This document shows, one piece after another, positions 54,085 to 64,000 of a stretch of 64,000 nucleotides of DNA. The notes under the pieces were generated by a model. The model saw nothing but the letters and a program-made list of their open reading frames with translations, was not told where the DNA came from and made no database searches. The stretch is from assembly GCA_035610835.1 (NCBI GenBank), contig CM069457.1:17764149-17828148 (forward strand), read 5' to 3'. Position numbers and translations under genes: made by a program. Positions within the stretch are counted from its first letter, which is position 1. Each line of letters opens with the position of its first letter. Source of the stretch: Ophiura sarsii (taxonomy: Eukaryota > Echinodermata > Ophiuroidea > Amphilepidida > Ophiuridae).

Positions 54085-54790
54085 AATGTGACGCCATCAA
54101 GCGGAATGAGTCGGATGTCGGGAATATTGACTTTTGAGTTATAAGTTAAAAAGAAATGACAAATTCTTATGTTTTACTTTGTTATCTCTATTGATAAATT
54201 GTTTGTAACTTTATAGAAGTTTGATTTTAGCAAGGTCTGTCGATATCCCTGATTTTAGTGTCGCATTTTTCACCTGCTTTTAAATAATGGACAGTTATCA
54301 AAATTCAAAACTGCCAACATGTGACTCATTTTGCTGGATAACGTCACATATTGACAACTATTTTCCGAAGTAATTAACATTTATCTAATGGATCTCTTCG
54401 ATTATGTGTCAAACCAAAATTGAATGCAGATTTTGAGCCAAAATGGTGTCCATCGTTGACTTTCATTTAACGCACGTGTGACGCGATCAAGCGGAATGAG
54501 TCGGATGTTGGGGATATAGATTTTGAGTTAAAGGTTAAAAGAAGTTACAAATTCTTTTGTTTTACTCTGTTATCTCATTTGATAAATTGTTTGTAACTTA
54601 AAAACTAGAAGTTTGATTTTAGTGGGGTTTGGACCACACTACACATTTTTCACCTGCTTTAAAATGATGACAAGAAGTGACAGATTCTTGTTTAACTTTA
54701 TTTCTCAGTTGATAAAATTGTTTGTTAAAAACTAGAAGTTTGATTTTAGTGGGGTTTGAACCATACTGTATCATTTTTCACCTGCTGCTA
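54085..54790. repeat. Two to three related inverted-repeat units (GTGACGCCATCAAGCGGAAT)
   Basis: TGTGACGCCATCAAGCGGAA near 54088 faces TTTTGCTGGATAACGTCACA near 54349. A second head (GTGACGCGATCAAGCGGAAT) starts near 54478. AACTAGAAGTTTGATTTTAG repeats at 54603 and 54728. A related tail lies at 55540-55620. Confidence 0.55.
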
Positions 54791-54928
54791 TATCCCTTAC
54801 CCTACTAGACCATACACACTAATACAGCCAGAAATTATCTCCACGCACATGCTGCTGCATTGACTCGATGATGTCACCTACTGCAGGCATATATGAGCAG
54901 AAAGTTGATGCCCGCATATGCACTGGGA

Positions 54929-55003
54929 GTTTAGCTCAGTCGATAGGGGCACAGACTTTGGTGCGGATGGTCCTGGGATTGAATCCCGGTGAGTGCTCGG
55001 TGA
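54929..55003 (+). tRNA. tRNA-like sequence (SINE head or pseudogene)
   Basis: GGGAGTTTAGCTCAGTCGAT resembles the 5' end, A box and D arm, and GGGATTGAATCCCGG a T arm with B box. GGGAGTT does not pair with the 3' side, so it is probably a tRNA-derived repeat. Confidence 0.5.
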
Positions 55004-55949
55004 TTTGTCGGGTAAAAAAAATCACACTTTTCTCGTAAGAAAATGTGTGATTATTATGAAAATTTGTGAAAGACAATTCAAGAATTGTTTACTAATTTGA
55101 AGGATGGCGCGAAGAAGCGCATTTATAGCATTTATAATTTGCTCGATCCCATACTTGTGGAAACTTCCAGGTGTTGTAATCCGGTACGGTGGTAAGGAGG
55201 AAAATTTCAATCATGCTGATCTCATCTCTTCTGATTTGACAAATTCACAATTAATTTCAGATAAGTGTCTTCCCAGAGTGGAATTCCTCATATAATTTAT
55301 GTATCTGAATTATAATTTCACACTTTGGGCCATAGACCCTTCCAAGGCGGCAATTGGGCGTTGGATACTTTTCCGGCGCATGTATGGCTAAATATATAAT
55401 ATGCCAACTGATCTATTATTAATGCAAATTTAAATAAATGCAACCTTTTGATGAGTCGCACAGAGACTCCGCTACATCTTGGTTCTTGTCTATCCTCTCT
55501 TATGGTGTCGGGAGGTAAACATAGCCGCGGGAGTTAAGGTTAAAATGATGGACAGATATCAAAATTCAAAACTGCCGATATTTGGTTCATTTTGCTGACA
55601 GATTGACAACGTCACAGATTGACAACAGTTTTCAGAAGTGATTAACCTTTTATTTTATGAAGGAAAATATAGTGGCAACAAGGCGTAATGATGCTAAGCC
55701 TATAAATATATGGCTTTCTTGAACTTCCGAAAGGCATTTGACAAAACTACACCGCCATAAGTTATTGTGGGTCAAACCAATATTAAATGCAGATTTTGGT
55801 CCAAAATGGTGGCCATCGTCAACTATCATTTAACACACTTGTGAGTAAAGATCCCCTCCCTCAGGTTTTAACCTACTATGTTGTTTGCATTAGATTCAAA
55901 ATTTGACATTAATTGACGACATGAGTGAAGATTTGCGTTCAAAACAGGT

Positions 55950-56404
55950 CGATATATGTGATGCGATCTGTGAAAACCCGCCACATGTCGGGATTTTTCG
56001 TATTGGAGATATTTATATCATAAGAAAGCTGAATATGTGCAGATTACAGAACTGTTTCGATCATTTTTCCACGATCACTACAAAAGTTATGAGTGAATGA
56101 TGATTGTAATGTCATAAAAAGCTACAATACAAGAAATCATGAAAACAGGCCATAAAAGATACATAGTTCAATAGAATAACATTATAAGGCTAATTAGACA
56201 AATGACTTAAGTAAGTTTTTGAAGGTGAAATTTCATAAAAGGTGATGACACAAAGTAATAAAATTAATTTTCTAAACAAAATCTATAAAAAAAGAAGAAA
56301 AAAGTTTTTTTATTTTTTTATTTTTTTATTTTTAATTTTACCCATAATCCCTATTTCACATTTTGCGACATCCGACAGGTTTTCACAGATTGCATCACAT
56401 ATGT
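55950..56404. mobile_element. Inverted-repeat element (TATGTGATGCGATCTGTGAAAA)
   Basis: ATATGTGATGCGATCTGTGA at the left is matched by TCACAGATTGCATCACATAT at the right, and CCACATGTCGGGA pairs with TCCGACAGG inside. A partial copy occurs near 2250-2335. Confidence 0.7.
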
Positions 56405-56720
56405 CAAAACTAGAAGCCTGATAAAACCGTCCAATTAGATAAAGTAATGGATGACATATCAGAGTTAGTCTGACAATTTATCATTATTGGTTTTGAAATT
56501 AGAAAAGGCCACAGGTTGTCATGGAAACAGGGCCTGTCAGTTATAATCAAGGTGGTAAAAAGATAATTATATGGGCAGATTATGAAAGACTATGGATGGG
56601 GTGGGTGGGTAAGGTGCTAATCATATTTATGAAAAGTATATGTTTACTGCGCGGCAAAAAGGTCCAGTTGTCGGTAAAATGCATTTTGATATATTGATAA
56701 TAGAATTAGGCATGGAAAAA

Positions 56721-57123
56721 CCCGGGGGGGGGGGGGGGGGCAGTCAAACATAATGGTGTACATATGCATGACCAATTTTTTTCCAGACACCCCCTAAACA
56801 AGTTTTACCCTGCAAGCAAAATTACCCCCTAAACAAGTTTTTAGCGCGCTTTCCTTGCAAATTTTGACCCCTAAACAAGTTCTTGCCAGAATATGACCCC
56901 TAAACAAGTTTTGTCTATTTAACGGGGAACAAAATAAGTTACCCTAAACACGTTCGACCTGTATTTTAAGCCGGGATTTTAAGCCACCCTTTTTCTTGAA
57001 AATCAGCATTTTTGATACCCTTATTAACGCGTGACGCGTCAAACACTAAAAAAACAACCCTTTTGACGTGTTTTTTTGGTCACGCATGTGTACAACATTA
57101 TGTTTGACTGGCCCCCCCCCGGG
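56721..57123. mobile_element. CCCGGGGG-ended element with GGAAAAA duplication
   Basis: CCCGGGGG...CAGTCAAACATAATG and CATTATGTTTGACTGG...CCCGGG are inverted ends, and GGAAAAA lies on both sides. The interior repeats CCCCTAAACAAGTTTT several times. Confidence 0.75.
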
Positions 57124-58415
57124 GGAAAAACAAAGAAGAAGACAAACGATTAATGTAATTTTCTTCATAAAATCAGAAAGAAGTATCCAATCTTAAAGAT
57201 ATAATATTGAAGCTTTCAAAAAGCTCCTTTTGTTGGTATTAAGATTTTCTTTGAGAGACAACTGCACTCATTTGCTATGTCTATACAGGATGCATTGTCT
57301 TAATTTACTGGGTGGGTTTTGGGTATGAAGAACTGGGACTCCTTTTGGCGACAAATCATGAGGCTAGTCACAATTGAATTTTAGTTTCCTGTTGCCGCCC
57401 GCGTCCGAAATTGAGAATTTAAAATTAAAAAAATTTTAAAAAAAAATATTTAGGATTTTCGCCTTTTAATGACTTTATAAACTTTATTTGCTACTTTCTG
57501 ACTTTAATCATATCAGCTATCAGTATGATGATGTACAAACATATATAGAACATGATTGCATGATTGCTTGGGTATCAAATTAATCATACTTGGGAAATAG
57601 TTAAATGCAGTCCTCGATATAAGGGGTTGAAATTGGTTGCAACCACAAAAATAATTAGTTTCAAAATAAAGAAAATAAAAGATAATTAATAATTAAAAGT
57701 CACCTCGTCCCTTTTTTTAAACCTGCAACATGAAACTCAAAATTTATTGTGAAGGGCCTAAGATGAGATTGCAAAAATAACAATACATGACCACTTTCTT
57801 CTTGTTTTTATTTTTTTACGTTGTTGTTGCAGTTGTTCTTGTTGAAAAATAGTCCCATCTGGTTTTATTTTGCAAACGTTGTGGGTAAATTTTTATCATT
57901 TTCGGTTTGGATTTACAGATAATGTGCATTATTATCCTGGCCAAAATACTACTGAACACTGCAACTTTGGACAATTTGCTTACTAATACAAAATAATAAT
58001 AAAAATATTTATATAATAATAATCATGAAATCCAAACAACCTTGACCCTGCATTTTATGGCAAATTGTCAAATTTCATGCGTTCTTAATCTACTTTAAAA
58101 GTAGAAATGTTCACGTTTTACATTGATTGCTGCGCTTAATGCTTAAAATGAAAGTTGAACGGAAACTGAAATTTGCAAATATCTTTCTAAAGAACATACA
58201 TCTTTGTAGGAAAATCAAATTAAAATTCATTAACGCACAAAATGTTTGTATTTGGCAGAACATGAACATTCATGTACATGAATATAACCACTTAATAGAT
58301 ACACCTGTAAATGCTGTATTTTTGCGCAATCTATTTTTTGCGTTTAGCCAGCGGATTTTAAACCATAAGCTTGCAATTTGAATTTGCGATTTGAAAGTTC
58401 ATTATCTAGGGCTAC
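57124..58415. other. No gene recognised
   Basis: The stretch is AT-rich and holds only short chance frames. I see no clear element boundary. Confidence 0.35.
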
Positions 58416-58418
58416 ACC

Positions 58419-58419
<1 letters not shown>

Positions 58420-58457
<38 letters not shown>

Positions 58458-58760
58458 ACTTGCCTAATACGGGGATGTGCCACTCTAATTGGTCACTTTT
58501 TTGCAAAAAATCCCTAAACATGGGGTATGATTTCGTGCTGGAAAATCCCTAATAATGGGGTCACTTTTTACAAATGGGTCTTTTTCGCAATAATTTGGTT
58601 TATTTCCCCGATAATTTGCAAAATTTGGGTCTATAATGAAGCAAAATCCTTAGAAATGCGTACCGTGTTCCCAATATCACCCTTAGAAATGGGTAGGGGT
58701 TTTGAATCTCAAGCCGCACACCCCCGACCAAACAAAACCAGAGTACACTATTATAAATAA
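58420..58760. mobile_element. G-run element, CCCGGG family (decayed)
   Basis: A long G run at about 58425 is followed by TACTTGCCTAATACGGGGAT, AATCCCTAAACATGGGGTAT and AATGGGTAGGGGTTTTGAAT, as in the copies at 59503 and 61971. Confidence 0.6.
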
Positions 58761-59502
58761 AAGAAATACATTTACATTTGTTTATTTATGCAGTACTAAC
58801 AAGTGCTGGTAAAAAGTATGAAAATTAATGTAGCGCAAAAAAAAAAATCCATATTTACAGTATACAGGTTCAATATAAGGTGAAACAGCAAAGACGGCGG
58901 GTATTACAGGGTATTAGGCTAATGAAATATGATTCCCAGTTTCCCGTTTCATATTTTTAAAAGAGTGGGTAGGTGTCTATTTCATTATTCATTATTCATT
59001 ATTTAACTCAATTTCATTATTGCATCTGAAAGGGGTGTTAACTACTAACTACCTATTGATTTGTATATATTACACCTTAATTAACACTTTAACACTTTGA
59101 AAAACAATTAAGGAAGCATTTGTAGAAGTGTTATTGAAAATGTCAACAAATCTGTCTGAAATATTGCAACGTCAATTACATCTGAAATCTGAGTAGGTAA
59201 TGCAAACAATTTCATTATCAACCATATACCATGACACAACTGCCATAAAAATCCCTTAAAATCAACAGGAAGATATGCCTGGTATTTTGAGCCACTAAAA
59301 GTTTTGATTTTTATTCAAGTTTGTCAGAAAATGTAATTTTGCACAAAATAATGAAAGTTTTGGTAAAACTGAAAAGTTGGGTCGGTAGGGAAACGGGAAA
59401 CTGGGAATCATATTTCATTAGCCTTATACAATGGATATGACATGACTAATGGCTGTCAAATTGTTAGACATAACATCTGTCAAAAATGTGTTCTTCTGTT
59501 TA

Positions 59503-59935
59503 CAGCCCGGTGGGGTACTCACCCAAGACTGTATACGGGGGTGTGCCGCTCTAATGGGTAGCTTTTTGGGCACAAATCCCTACACATGGGGTATGATTTT
59601 GTGCTGGAAATCCCTAATAATGGGGTCCCCTTTTTACAAATGGGTAGCTTTTTGGGCACAAATCCCTACACATGGGGTATGATTTTGTGCTGGAAATCCC
59701 AAATAATGGGGTCCCCTTTTTACAAATGGGTCATTTTCGCGAAATTTGTGTCTATTTTCGTGAAAATTGCAAAAATTAGGTCTATTTTCCTGATAATTTG
59801 GTCTAAAATGAAGCAAAACCCCTACAAATGGGTACCGATTTTTCCAAAATCACCCCTAAAAATGGGTATAGGTTTTGAATCTCCAGCGGCACACCCCGAC
59901 CAAACCAAATCCGAGTACCCCCCCCCCACACCTTT
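59503..59935. mobile_element. CCCGGTGGGGTACTC element with internal duplication
   Basis: CCCGGTGGGGTACTCACCCA opens and GAGTACCCCCCCC closes it. An internal segment of about 108 bp (AATGGGTAGCTTTTTGGGCA) is present twice, at 59558 and 59638. Same family as 61971-62361. Confidence 0.7.
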
Positions 59936-60081
59936 ATTCAATATTTTTTGTGTTTGTTTATTAGTTTGTAATAGCATATCATATAGCATTTCAATTTTAG
60001 GGGTTAGGAACTCTAATAACAGTGGTACACAATGCACAGGTTCAACTGAAGGTGAATGACAAATTAAAGGATATGATGGAT

Positions 60082-60500
60082 CAGGGCCGTCAGACACTTT
60101 TGCCCAAGGGGTGCGTTTTTATTTTTACCGGAAGCAGTGGCGTAGCTAGGGTTTTTTTCAGGGGGGGGGGGGGCAAAATTTCTAAAATTTTAGTAAAAGG
60201 TTGCCCCAAAAAGAATTTTCCAAGTCAGTCACCTCGTGAATTTCACGTAAGTGGGGGGGGGGGGGGGGGGGGGGGGGGTGAAGTCAAAAAATGTTGCACG
60301 TCAAAAATTTTCACACGGACACAACATTTCGCAGTCCAAAAAGCACTGTAGTCAATGTTTTATGAGTTGTTTTACTATCATTGAAATTTTAACTAAGAAA
60401 AACGCAATTTTTACCCTAAAAAAAAAAAAAAAAAGGAGGGGGGGGGGGGGGGGGGGGTGCGTCCGCACCCAACGCCGCACCCCCCCATCTGACGGCCCTG
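60082..60500. mobile_element. hAT-like element (CAGGGCCGTCAGA ends) with internal insertion
   Basis: CAGGGCCGTCAGA and TCTGACGGCCCTG are perfect terminal repeats. Inside, CAGTGGCGTAGCTAGGG near 60135 looks like the end of a second hAT-type element. Two long G runs are present. Confidence 0.75.
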
Positions 60501-61126
60501 TTGATTCAAATTGATAGACATGCCTATACTGTCAAAACTTTACTTTTTTTATTAGTTCACAGCCATCACATTTAATTTTTCTTGTTTGTTTATTGTTTGT
60601 GTTTTTTTGTTACAGATTTTAATGTAAAATATTATGTGCAAAAATCACTTAGAGAATAAAAATATAGTTCGTACTGAGCTGTTTTGCTATATGTTGGTCT
60701 CATAATGTATAGGCTGCACCATATTTGGAGTTGTGTATGGAAGCCGCATTGGTTATTTTGATCTGTTATCATAAAATAAACACTTTTGTGTTTGTTTTTG
60801 ATGTGAGGCACAGGTATCGTGGACTATCTTAAAATACAGGGTAGAATGTTCAATGTAGCGTTTAACACTCTGGAATAGACCCCTGACACAAGTACCGTAG
60901 AATATATCATTAAATGCCAATGTTTGCTCTCAAGAGATGTAAGAATTATTCATAATACAGAGTACAAGTTCAGCATCTTTAACTATTAGTTATCTTGTGA
61001 CCGCGCACTCGCTAGAACTTGAATTCCCCCGTTCAAGAAGGAAACCCGTATGCGTAGCCCTCCCTCTGACCACGCCGGTTCGCCCGGGCCATATGTCACA
61101 TGTCTACCTTATGCAACACGCCATCA

Positions 61127-61534
61127 CACGGCTGTTTGACTGTCCGATTTATAATTAAAATTATGGAATAAAAAAAGATAACACAGTGGCCCAGTTATGG
61201 TTTGACCTGATTTATGTAGCGCTAATGAATACGAGTATACGGTGAAAATTTCACGAAAATTGTTCGAGCCATTTTTAAATTATTGGCATTTTCTACTTTA
61301 CACACATTTTACATGTAACTCTATGGGAAATGTGGCCGATGAGGGCGCTATTATAGTAAATAATAATATGCAAAGCACTATTTCTCAGAAATGGACCAAC
61401 AAAATGTTCTGGAAATGTCTACAAAAGATGACCAGTTATTCAGGTACTTGAATAAGTTAAAACCAGAACCGGGCCAGCAAGTTACGGTGTTCTCAGAATA
61501 AAACGGTCACATTATGTGGGATCAAACAGCCGTG
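61127..61534. mobile_element. CACGGCTGTTTGA miniature element with ATCA duplication
   Basis: This is a near-identical copy of 34362-34746, with perfect CACGGCTGTTTGA/TCAAACAGCCGTG ends and ATCA on both sides. It has an extra segment near 61204-61230 that the other copy lacks. Confidence 0.85.
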
Positions 61535-61970
61535 ATCAGTGATGTGATTGGATAATATAGACATGTGATATAGTTGGCGGTATGGTCTTGATGAAGTTTG
61601 TTACAAAACACAGATGGGTTGCAAGTGCATGCCATCACATTGTTAGATTAAATTTAATAAAGCAACAACAAAATTTCCCCTTTATAAAATCGGCAAATCC
61701 AGCGATTTCGATCATTAATTTTGAAAACAGGAGAAAACCCGGAAAAATGCTGACTGAACATGAATCAGGGGACGTCCCATTTGCACATGAAGCCCAAACG
61801 GTTACTGAACCCGGAATCTTGGCAGTGTAAGGCCAGGTGACTGTAACCGCAAAACTGCCAGCATTTGGCTTCCTAATTATTGTTGTGAGGTTTTTCCATA
61901 GAAATCTAAACCACAACAAATGTAACATTCTGAACAATCTAGAACACTGCCCTATTGAACTCGCTGTCTG

Positions 61971-62361
61971 CCCGGGGTGGGGTACTCGCCTAAGACGGTA
62001 TACGGGGGTGTGCCGCTCTAATGGGTAGCTTTTTGGGCACGAAATCCCTAAACATGGGGTATGATTTTGTGCTGGAAATCCCTAATAATGGGGTCACTTT
62101 TTACAAATGGGTCTATTTTTGCGAAATGTTGGTCTATTTTCGCGAAAATTTGCCAAAATTAGGTCTATTTTTGCGAAAATTTGCAAAAAATAGGTCTATT
62201 TTCCCGATTATTTGCGAAAATTTGGTCTAAAATGAAGCAAAACCCCTAAAAATGGGTACCGATTTTTCCAAAATCACCCCTAAAAATGGGTATGGGTTTT
62301 GAATCTCCAGCGGCACACCCCCGACCAAACCAAATCCGAGTACCCCCCCCAGCCCCCCGGG
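61971..62361. mobile_element. CCCGGGG-ended element with 26-bp flanking direct repeats
   Basis: CCCGGGGTGGGGTACTCG and CGAGTACCCCCC...CCCGGG are the ends. The flanks 61945-61970 and 62362-62387 (CACTGCCCTATTGAACT, CGCTGTCTG) are direct repeats with one mismatch. Confidence 0.75.
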
Positions 62362-62387
62362 CACTGCCCTATTGAACTAGCTGTCTG

Positions 62388-63727
62388 AATGTTACATTTT
62401 ATATGTTTACATGTGATAACATTATTGAATGCACGAGTGGTTTTTTCCACAAGACAAATATTTTCACAATAGTTTTTTTGAATGCTCTGATAAATTTCAA
62501 CAGTTTTGTATGCACTTTAAGTTTGTATTCAGGTAAGTATTTCTATTCACTTCAAAAATGGGAATTTACTTATGAAACATATTCCCAAATAAATACTTTT
62601 GCGCAGCTGTTTTTACAGCGAAAAAGCGCGAAGTCATTGCAGCGTGAAAACATTCATGCACATTGTATATCAAGATAACCCCCAGGGAGTCACCTTTCTA
62701 CCTCTGTTGTTTAAGCATAAATATCATAAATAGATAAATTCATTGCAAAAAGATACATTCTTGTATCATCTATATCAAGTGTCAGGGTGTTTAGCAAAGT
62801 CATTCTACAGATTGTAACAAAAAAGACCCCATCTCATTTGTAATCAGTTTACCATATATATATATATTCACCACTTTCATCAATCGCTCCCAGACATAGG
62901 AAAAACAAACCTTCACCAACTTTATTATGTATAAAAATCATCCTTATCCTCACTCCAATTTTGTTACGTTTAAAAATTACTCTTCCCCATGCCCTAATTT
63001 TGATATATAAATATGTTTACATTTGACATGGTATGACTCCACGTTCCATATCATGTTTCCGCATCATATTTCGGAGTATAGACTCGTCCGGTGATGAACT
63101 TCTAATTTAAACAATGTTGGTTTCATGGATAAACAAGACAATATTTCTTTCATTAAACATTCAATCCCTGGGTAAATCAGCGAGATATGTTTACTCTATG
63201 CAAGACATTGTTTTCAATTCAGATTAGGAGGGGGGCGGGGGCACATGTATACAAAGATGGTGGGGGATGTATAAATCTTTCTCATTCATGACCAACATAA
63301 TATAATCAAGTATTCCAATATACGGCATTTTTAATCTTTTCCCCCAACATTTTGAGTTTTATGTGCAAAAAGCAGCTTTTTTGTCTTGAATGTTTGCTGT
63401 TTTAGTCACCTTAAGCAATGTTTGTGCACAGGTACTGTGTTGTTCTGTAAAAAAACAACACTTTTACTTTTTGTGTGTTAATGCTTGAAAAGGATATCCA
63501 CCTTTGTACACAAGTTTCAGTTTAGGTTCTAAGAGTACTGATGGAATCCTGGGGACTTTTTAGAAACGTGACTACAATCACCAAGTAAAGTAGGTCAATG
63601 ACATGCCCATAATGTTACCCATGTTTACTGCACGTCTCTGTTTAGCCTATATAACCATTAGACGATGAAGAAAACAATTCTACGGGTTAACAGACCTCTC
63701 AGGTAGGGTCGGTCGGTCGGTCTATAG
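62388..63727. other. No gene recognised
   Basis: AT-rich sequence with short frames only. A (TA)n stretch near 62857 and a G-rich patch near 63229 are the only notable features. Confidence 0.35.
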
Positions 63728-63909
63728 ATCTTATCATAGATAGCTAGGTAAAAATCAATTGATTATCCTTTTCTGATGCATTGTGGGATTGAAAATGGAA
63801 AAATTGATGCATTGTGGGATAGAAAAGTGACACATTTGTCCTCTTTTCTATAATGCATCAGAACAGGATAATCAATTGATTTTTACCTATCTACAATAAG
63901 GTCTCATAG
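63728..63909. mobile_element. Palindromic element (TTATCATAGATAG ends)
   Basis: AGGTAAAAATCAATTGATTA and TAATCAATTGATTTTTACCT are perfect complements. CTGATGCATTGTGGGA and TAATGCATCAGAA lie inside. Related to 41904-42048. Confidence 0.75.
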
Positions 63910-64000
63910 GTTGATTTGGTTTGTTTTTAAGGATGTTTTCAAGTTTCAAATTACACATTTTCAAGAATTTGCAAACAATTTCAGACATTTCCTAGAAATT

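Noticed and set aside
59449..60059. Plus-strand frames MGYDFVLEIPNNGV and relatives as a gene family
   Set aside because: They lie inside the CCCGGG-ended repeat family and repeat with its internal phrase; no conserved domain is apparent.
49845..64000. HIF bHLH-PAS exons on the minus strand
   Set aside because: I looked for bHLH and PAS signature residues in the minus-strand frames and found none; the frames fall in repeats.

Overview
This window is animal genomic DNA. It has long introns with GT/AG borders, TTAA- and TA-targeted DNA transposon remnants, tRNA-derived repeats and no bacterial-style operons. The two recognisable genes and their sequences fit an invertebrate deuterostome such as an echinoderm, hemichordate or cephalochordate. 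That placement is inferred from the proteins and not proven.

Layout. (1) Positions 1-5980 lie in an intron and are packed with inverted-repeat elements: a 1.5 kb foldback at the left edge, TA-flanked mariner-type elements and nested miniature elements. (2) Positions 5981-10818, plus strand, hold the last six exons of glycogen phosphorylase, which carry the PLP-binding C-terminal domain. (3) Positions 10819-31068 are intergenic and repeat-rich. They hold a 69-bp minisatellite, tRNA-like sequences and a histone H4 start (TATA and CCAAT boxes present) that leaves H4 homology after 28 codons. (4) Positions 31069-49723, minus strand, hold the 3' part of a hypoxia-inducible factor alpha (HIF-alpha) gene. 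Going 3' to 5' it encodes the C-terminal transactivation domain with its target Asn, a linker with basic patches, the C-terminal oxygen-dependent degradation motif, acidic linkers and the N-terminal degradation motif LVSLAP. The bHLH-PAS exons are not visible in the window. (5) Positions 49850-64000 hold only repeats as far as I can see.

The most striking feature is inside the HIF gene. The 3' part of one exon, together with its short downstream intron, is duplicated about a dozen times over 47.37-49.72 kb. The result is an array of phase-symmetric 93-nt cassettes, each encoding 31 residues ending in an acidic/hydrophobic segment (DEVDLSLWLASAEG). Six duplicates plus the parent look intact. 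The others carry stops, 7- or 25-nt deletions or lost acceptors. The new splice acceptor of the duplicates appears to derive from coding sequence of the parent exon. The same gene carries a 4.9 kb array of a 79-bp satellite in the intron next to the degradation-motif exon. That array contains a perfect 13-unit higher-order duplication, and a TTAA-targeted element sits inside one of its units.

The two genes converge tail to tail. Glycogen phosphorylase mobilises glycogen and HIF-alpha is the oxygen-regulated transcription factor that controls glycolytic supply. In humans PYGL and HIF1A also lie on one chromosome arm (14q), so the linkage may be ancient.
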